Part shown: positions 6,909 through 10,086 of the stretch, one piece after another
How positions within the stretch are numbered: position 1 is the stretch's first letter
Layout of the letters: every line of letters begins with the position of its first letter
DNA from: UBA1081 sp964454355
GTDB lineage: Bacteria > Bacillota > Clostridia > Oscillospirales > Acutalibacteraceae
Direction: 5' to 3'
Length of the DNA: 10,086 bases
Assembly: GCA_964454355.1 (NCBI GenBank)
Contig: CAYVTA010000078.1
Coordinates: 1-10,086 of the forward strand
The notes under the pieces: generated by a model
The model's database searches: none
Told to the model about the DNA's origin: nothing
What the model saw: the letters and a program-made list of their open reading frames with translations, nothing else
Position numbers and translations under genes: made by a program

Positions 6909-8165
6909 ATGATTAACTATGATCTTGTAGTAGTAGGCGGCGGCCCTGCAGGCATGGCGGCTGCTCTTAAAGCTAAAGAATGCGGTGTAGAAAAAATCGT
7001 TATTCTTGAGCGTGCGGAAACCCTCGGCGGCATCCTTGAGCAGTGTATTCACACAGGCTTCGGTCTGCATTACTTTGGTGAAGAGCTTTCAGGTCCCGAA
7101 TATGCCGCAAGATTCATTGATCTTGTTAAAGAAACTGACATTGACGTAAAAATCAATACAATGGTTCTTTCGGTAAGCGACGATAAAGTTGTAACCGCAG
7201 TTAACACAATTGACGGACTCCTTCAAATCCGAGCAAAGGCAGTTATTTTGGCTATGGGTTGCCGTGAAAGACCCAGAGGTGCATTGCAGATCGCAGGTAC
7301 AAGAGCTTCCGGTATCATGACTGCCGGTACAGCTCAGAAATATGTTAACATAGATGGCTATATGCCCGGCAAAAAAGTAGTTATATTAGGTTCAGGCGAT
7401 ATTGGTCTTATCATGGCAAGACGAATGACACTTGAAGGTGCACAGGTTAAAGTAGTTTGTGAGCTGATGCCTTTCTCAGGCGGTCTTACAAGAAACATAG
7501 TTCAGTGTCTTGATGATTTTTCTATCCCGCTTCGTCTTTCAACCACAGTTATTGAAACTCATGGCAAAGAAAGACTTGAGGGTGTTACAATTGCTAAAGT
7601 TGACGACAAGCTCCAGCCCATTCCCGGAACAGAGGAATATATTGAGTGTGATACTCTTATGCTGTCTGTTGGTCTGATTCCCGAAAACGAGCTTACAAAG
7701 CAAGCAGGTATTGAAATTGACCGCATAACAAACGGTGCTGTTGTAAATGAAATGAGAGAAACTGAAATTGAAGGCATTTTTGCCTGCGGTAATGTTCTTC
7801 AGGTACACGACCTTGTTGACTACGTTACACTTGAATCACAGATTGCAGGTGAAGGTGCTGCAAAGTACATTCTCGGCAATGACAATACTGAAAAAGTTTA
7901 TATCAATACAACTCCGGAAAATGGCGTAAGGTATATTGTTCCTCAGAAGGTCAATATTAAATCTGAAGAGGACATTAAGCTTTATTTCCGTGTAGGTGCT
8001 ATTTACAAGAACAAAAAGCTTACCGTTGAGGTTGACGGAAATGTTATTTCATCTAAGAAAAAGGTGAAGCTTGCCCCCGGTGAAATGGAGAATGTTGTTA
8101 TCCCCGCTTCCGTTCTTGCTACTCTTAACGAGAACAGCACTATTAAAGTCAGAGTGGAGGATTGA
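6909..8165 (+). CDS. NAD(P)/FAD-dependent oxidoreductase, partner of the GlpA-like protein
   Basis: The 418-residue flavoprotein has two dinucleotide folds, GGGPAG at 10-15 for FAD and GSGDIG at 161-166 for NAD(P), plus the FAD-closing motif FACGNVL at 291-297. The first half lacks a CxxC pair (only Cys46 in LEQCIHTG), so it is not a thioredoxin-reductase-type disulfide enzyme. Residues from about 335 to 418 form an additional, probably beta-rich C-terminal region, including KKKVKLAPGEMENVVIP. It resembles the pyridine-nucleotide-type alpha subunits of opine oxidase and dye-linked proline dehydrogenase complexes. I infer that it moves electrons between the GlpA-like subunit and NAD(P) or another carrier. 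The gene follows 11 nt after the first; its GAGGTGA ribosome binding site overlaps the previous stop codon, so tight co-expression is expected. Confidence 0.9.
   Translation: MINYDLVVVGGGPAGMAAALKAKECGVEKIVILERAETLGGILEQCIHTGFGLHYFGEELSGPEYAARFIDLVKETDIDVKINTMVLSVSDDKVVTAVNTIDGLLQIRAKAVILAMGCRERPRGALQIAGTRASGIMTAGTAQKYVNIDGYMPGKKVVILGSGDIGLIMARRMTLEGAQVKVVCELMPFSGGLTRNIVQCLDDFSIPLRLSTTVIETHGKERLEGVTIAKVDDKLQPIPGTEEYIECDTLMLSVGLIPENELTKQAGIEIDRITNGAVVNEMRETEIEGIFACGNVLQVHDLVDYVTLESQIAGEGAAKYILGNDNTEKVYINTTPENGVRYIVPQKVNIKSEEDIKLYFRVGAIYKNKKLTVEVDGNVISSKKKVKLAPGEMENVVIPASVLATLNENSTIKVRVED
8156..8160 (+). promoter_or_regulatory. Ribosome binding site that fixes the DUF1667 gene start
   Basis: GGAGG within the last codons of the upstream gene stands 10 nt before ATG 8171. 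The in-frame TTG at 8162 is only 1 nt from this site, too close to serve as start. Confidence 0.7.
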
Positions 8166-8170
8166 GCACA

Positions 8171-8533
8171 ATGAAAAAAGATATGACCTGCGTAGCCTGT
8201 CCTTTGGGCTGTCAAATATCCGTTGAGATAGACAATGGTGAGGTTGTTTCAGTTACCGGCAACACCTGTAAAAGAGGTGATGCTTATGCAAGGACAGAAG
8301 TCACAAATCCCGTTCGTTCCATACATTCAACTGTAAAGATAAACGGCGGTGAACATCCTGTTGTTCCATGCAAAACAAGCGGACCTATTCCAAAGGATGC
8401 AATTTTCAATGTCATGCAAGAAATCAACAAGGTTACTGTTGATGCTCCTGTAAAAATAGGTCAAGTATTTATTGAAAATGTTTGCGGAACAGGTGTAAAT
8501 ATCGTTGCAACAAACAACGATTACGGAAAATAA
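8171..8533 (+). CDS. DUF1667 small cysteine-rich protein
   Basis: The 120-residue protein opens with a compact CxxCxxxC cluster (Cys7, Cys10 and Cys14 in CVACPLGC), then Cys33 in NTCKRGDAY, Cys66 in VVPCKTSGPIP and Cys106 in ENVCGTGV. This is the pattern of the DUF1667/COG3862 family, described only as having conserved CxxC pairs. In other anaerobes the family is found beside the same two flavoproteins, often near glycerol genes; that is recalled knowledge, not checked here. The cysteines suggest a metal or Fe-S site, so it may be the electron-transfer or assembly subunit that replaces GlpC, but no reaction is established. There is no membrane segment. It lies 5 nt after the oxidoreductase gene and is followed at once by a terminator, so it is the last gene of the trio. 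Confidence 0.88.
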   Translation: MKKDMTCVACPLGCQISVEIDNGEVVSVTGNTCKRGDAYARTEVTNPVRSIHSTVKINGGEHPVVPCKTSGPIPKDAIFNVMQEINKVTVDAPVKIGQVFIENVCGTGVNIVATNNDYGK

Positions 8534-8541
8534 AAGACTTT

Positions 8542-8572
8542 AAGCCGCTGTTTTTTTGCGCAGCGGCTTTTT
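8542..8572 (+). terminator. Intrinsic terminator after the flavoprotein operon
   Basis: AAGCCGCTG (8542-8550) pairs with CAGCGGCTT (8561-8569): 9 bp around a 10-nt loop that itself contains seven Ts, ending in a run of five Ts (8568-8572). It begins 8 nt after the DUF1667 stop and ends 17 nt before the fucosidase start. Confidence 0.85.
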
Positions 8573-8589
8573 GCTATGGGAGAAAGAAA

Positions 8590-9972
8590 ATGAAATCATA
8601 TGAGATTGCTGCTGATATAAAGCCTGATGATAGACAAATTAACTGGCAAAACGCTGAGTTTTATGCAATTGTTTACTATGGCATGAACACTTTCACCGGA
8701 AGGGAAATCGGTGACGGTTTTGCAGTTCCCGAAATGTTTTATCCTGAAAATATTGACACTGATGAGTGGGCACAGGCTGTAAAGGATTGCAATATGTCCG
8801 GAATGCTCATAACGGCAAAGCACTATGACGGATTCTGCAATTGGCAAACAAACACAACCGATTACTGCGTAAAAAATTCAAACTGGCTTGACGGCAAAGG
8901 TGACTTAATTAAAAATGTGGAAGAGGCCGCAAGAAAACATGGACTAAAATTCGGCATATACTATCCCATTTGGGACAGACACGAAGAAAGTTTCAACACT
9001 CCGGAATTTAATACATATATCAAAGAACAAATAACAGAGCTTGTCACTAACTACGGTGAGTTGTTTGCATTTTATCTTGATGACAGATGCGACGATTTTT
9101 TAGAAATTGATATCGATTATAAGTCAATTTACAAAATAATCAGAGCGCATCAACCCGACTGTGCCATCACATTCAGAGGCCCTGACGGCAGATGGCTCGG
9201 AAACAGCAAGGGTGTTACAAGAGAATGTGAATGGAGCTGTGTTCCTGCTTGCTATGCCTATGACGAGGATGGAACAATTCCACAGTCTAAAAAGAAAAAA
9301 AAGGAAGGCGTGATGGAATCAGATATCGGTTCAAGAAAAGCGATAAAAAAAGAAACTGAATTCCGTTGGGCTCCCTGTGAAGTTATCGTTCCAATGCGCA
9401 AGGGGTGGTTCTACAAAAAAGATGAAGATTACAGTTCAAAAACCAAAGATAAGCTTTTGGACTTATATTACAGAACAGTTGGAAACAATGCAAATCTTAT
9501 GTTGGGACTTGCACCTGATAAACGAGGACACTTCACCGAAGCAGAACTGCAAATCCTTAAATCAACAGGACATGACCTTAAGGTGATTTTCGGTTATAAT
9601 CTGCTCAAGGATGGAAAAGCATCAGCATCCAGCGAGCTAAGCCAATTATATAAAGCCGGAAATGTATCAGAAGACAATGACTCTTTCTGGACTCCCGATT
9701 CAAAAGAAAAAAAGCCTGAAATTATCATTGAATTTGATAAACCCGAAATGTTTGACAAAATTACAATCTGCGAAAACATCAGACATGGTCAGCACGTTGA
9801 GCAATTCTTAGTTTATGTTGATGTAAACGGTAAATGGAAGAAATATGATGAAGGCAAAATCATCGGACACAAGAAAATTTGCAGCGGCAAGCCTGTTGAA
9901 TCACAGAAAATCAAAATAGTGTTTAAAAAATTCAGAAAAGCTCCTGAAATCCGCTTTGTACAGGCAAACTGA
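8590..9972 (+). CDS. GH29 alpha-L-fucosidase, cytoplasmic type
   Basis: The 460-residue enzyme belongs to glycoside hydrolase family 29, retaining alpha-L-fucosidases. The catalytic barrel shows HYDGF at 78-82, YYPIWDRHE at 124-132, FAFYLDDRCDD at 159-169 where Asp164 aligns with the family nucleophile (usual context WFDG), RWAPCEV at 259-265, KGWFY at 271-275, and the typical block around NNANLMLGLAPDKRGHF at 299-315. Residues from about 340 to 460 resemble the C-terminal F5/8-type beta domain (KASASSE, FWTPD, GQHVEQF). No signal peptide is present, so it should act in the cytoplasm on imported fucosyl-oligosaccharides. ATG 8590 with GGAG upstream is chosen; the frame is open farther back but crosses the terminator and the previous gene. 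The lysine run at 234-238 is an unusual insertion. Length fits the family. No separate promoter fits upstream. Confidence 0.92.
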   Translation: MKSYEIAADIKPDDRQINWQNAEFYAIVYYGMNTFTGREIGDGFAVPEMFYPENIDTDEWAQAVKDCNMSGMLITAKHYDGFCNWQTNTTDYCVKNSNWLDGKGDLIKNVEEAARKHGLKFGIYYPIWDRHEESFNTPEFNTYIKEQITELVTNYGELFAFYLDDRCDDFLEIDIDYKSIYKIIRAHQPDCAITFRGPDGRWLGNSKGVTRECEWSCVPACYAYDEDGTIPQSKKKKKEGVMESDIGSRKAIKKETEFRWAPCEVIVPMRKGWFYKKDEDYSSKTKDKLLDLYYRTVGNNANLMLGLAPDKRGHFTEAELQILKSTGHDLKVIFGYNLLKDGKASASSELSQLYKAGNVSEDNDSFWTPDSKEKKPEIIIEFDKPEMFDKITICENIRHGQHVEQFLVYVDVNGKWKKYDEGKIIGHKKICSGKPVESQKIKIVFKKFRKAPEIRFVQAN

Positions 9973-9988
9973 ATATTCAATCACATAT

Positions 9989-10025
9989 AAAAATTCCCGA
10001 AGATTGAGTTCTTCGGGAATTTTTT
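9989..10025. terminator. Strong bidirectional terminator between converging genes
   Basis: A perfect 15-bp inverted repeat (9989-10003 with 10010-10024) has a 6-nt loop and the core TTCCCGAAGA/TCTTCGGGAA. T-runs follow on both strands, so it can end the fucosidase transcript (plus) and the dockerin-like gene transcript (minus). Confidence 0.95.
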
Positions 10026-10027
10026 GT

Positions 10028-10086
10028 TTAGTCTTCGAGTTTTGCTGATTTACGAAGGATTTTTCTTGCATCGGCGGCGGTGATTT
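10028..10086 (-). CDS. C-terminal end of a dockerin-like protein (partial)
   Basis: Only the last 18 codons and the TAA stop (10028-10030) are in the window, read on the minus strand: ITAADARKILRKSAKLED. This matches the second half of a type I dockerin repeat, where a calcium loop ending in DG is followed by an ITAADAR-like helix and a short C-terminal tail. The truncated preceding codon ends in AA, which allows the common Lys. Dockerins end cellulosomal enzymes and attach them to cohesins on scaffoldins, outside the cell. The rest of the gene lies to the right, so neither the calcium loop nor a catalytic domain can be seen. The stop codon sits next to the shared terminator, which supports a real gene end. 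A non-dockerin EF-hand-like tail remains possible. Confidence 0.65.
   Translation of the reverse strand, partial: ITAADARKILRKSAKLED

Noticed and set aside
8482..8589. A longer fucosidase starting at 8482
   Set aside because: The extension overlaps the DUF1667 gene in another frame and runs through the terminator hairpin; ATG 8590 has its own ribosome binding site and begins where the family's fold begins.
9289..9304. A-rich run with a zero-frame A AAA AAG heptamer in the fucosidase, a possible -1 frameshift site
   Set aside because: The GH29 domain and the C-terminal domain continue in one frame across the run, and I see no obvious downstream stimulatory hairpin; it reads as a lysine-rich loop.
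1..10086. Search for mobile elements, CRISPR arrays, tRNA genes and defence or toxin genes
   Set aside because: No transposase or integrase motifs, direct-repeat arrays, cloverleaf structures or defence genes were seen; the genes are metabolic and base composition looks even throughout.

Overview
The window looks like chromosomal DNA of a low-GC anaerobic Firmicute of the class Clostridia, probably a gut or rumen Ruminococcus/Oscillospiraceae-type organism. The evidence is AT-rich codon use, strong AGGAGG-type ribosome binding sites, near-consensus sigma-A promoters, a T-box leader, a short HacA-type LeuC, and the end of a dockerin-like domain at the right edge. This lineage call is an inference; no rRNA or other phylogenetic marker is present.

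Layout. (1) Positions 1-3164, minus strand: a leucine biosynthesis operon. It has a consensus promoter, a roughly 290-nt T-box leader with its terminator/antiterminator switch, leuA (2-isopropylmalate synthase) and leuC (isopropylmalate isomerase large subunit, cut by the window edge). (2) Positions 3175-3945, minus strand: a single SGNH/GDSL esterase gene with its own promoter and a weak terminator. (3) Positions 3968-5343, plus strand: a divergent promoter and a two-gene unit, a cysteine-rich YkgJ-type metal-binding protein overlapping by 4 bp with a PHP-domain phosphoesterase. (4) Positions 5402-8572, plus strand: a three-gene flavoprotein operon with an extended -10 promoter and a terminator. 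It encodes a DAO/GlpA-like FAD dehydrogenase with a C-terminal BFD-type [2Fe-2S] domain, a pyridine-nucleotide/FAD oxidoreductase, and a small DUF1667-type cysteine protein. (5) Positions 8590-9972, plus strand: a GH29 alpha-L-fucosidase without a signal peptide, then a strong bidirectional terminator. (6) Positions 10028-10086, minus strand: the last 18 codons of a converging gene that ends in a dockerin-like repeat.

How the parts work together. Leucine synthesis is predicted to respond to uncharged tRNA-Leu: the specifier loop offers a CUC codon and the T-box bulge reads UGGU, matching a tRNA ending in ACCA. The flavoprotein trio resembles an anaerobic glycerol-3-phosphate dehydrogenase in which the membrane subunit GlpC is absent and a DUF1667 protein takes its place. 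Its substrate and electron acceptor cannot be proved from sequence, and this is the least understood system here. The fucosidase and the dockerin-like gene suggest host- or plant-glycan use, with the fucosidase acting inside the cell. All stretches between genes longer than about 100 bp are accounted for by the leader, promoters and terminators; I saw no tRNA, rRNA, CRISPR array, insertion sequence or phage gene.
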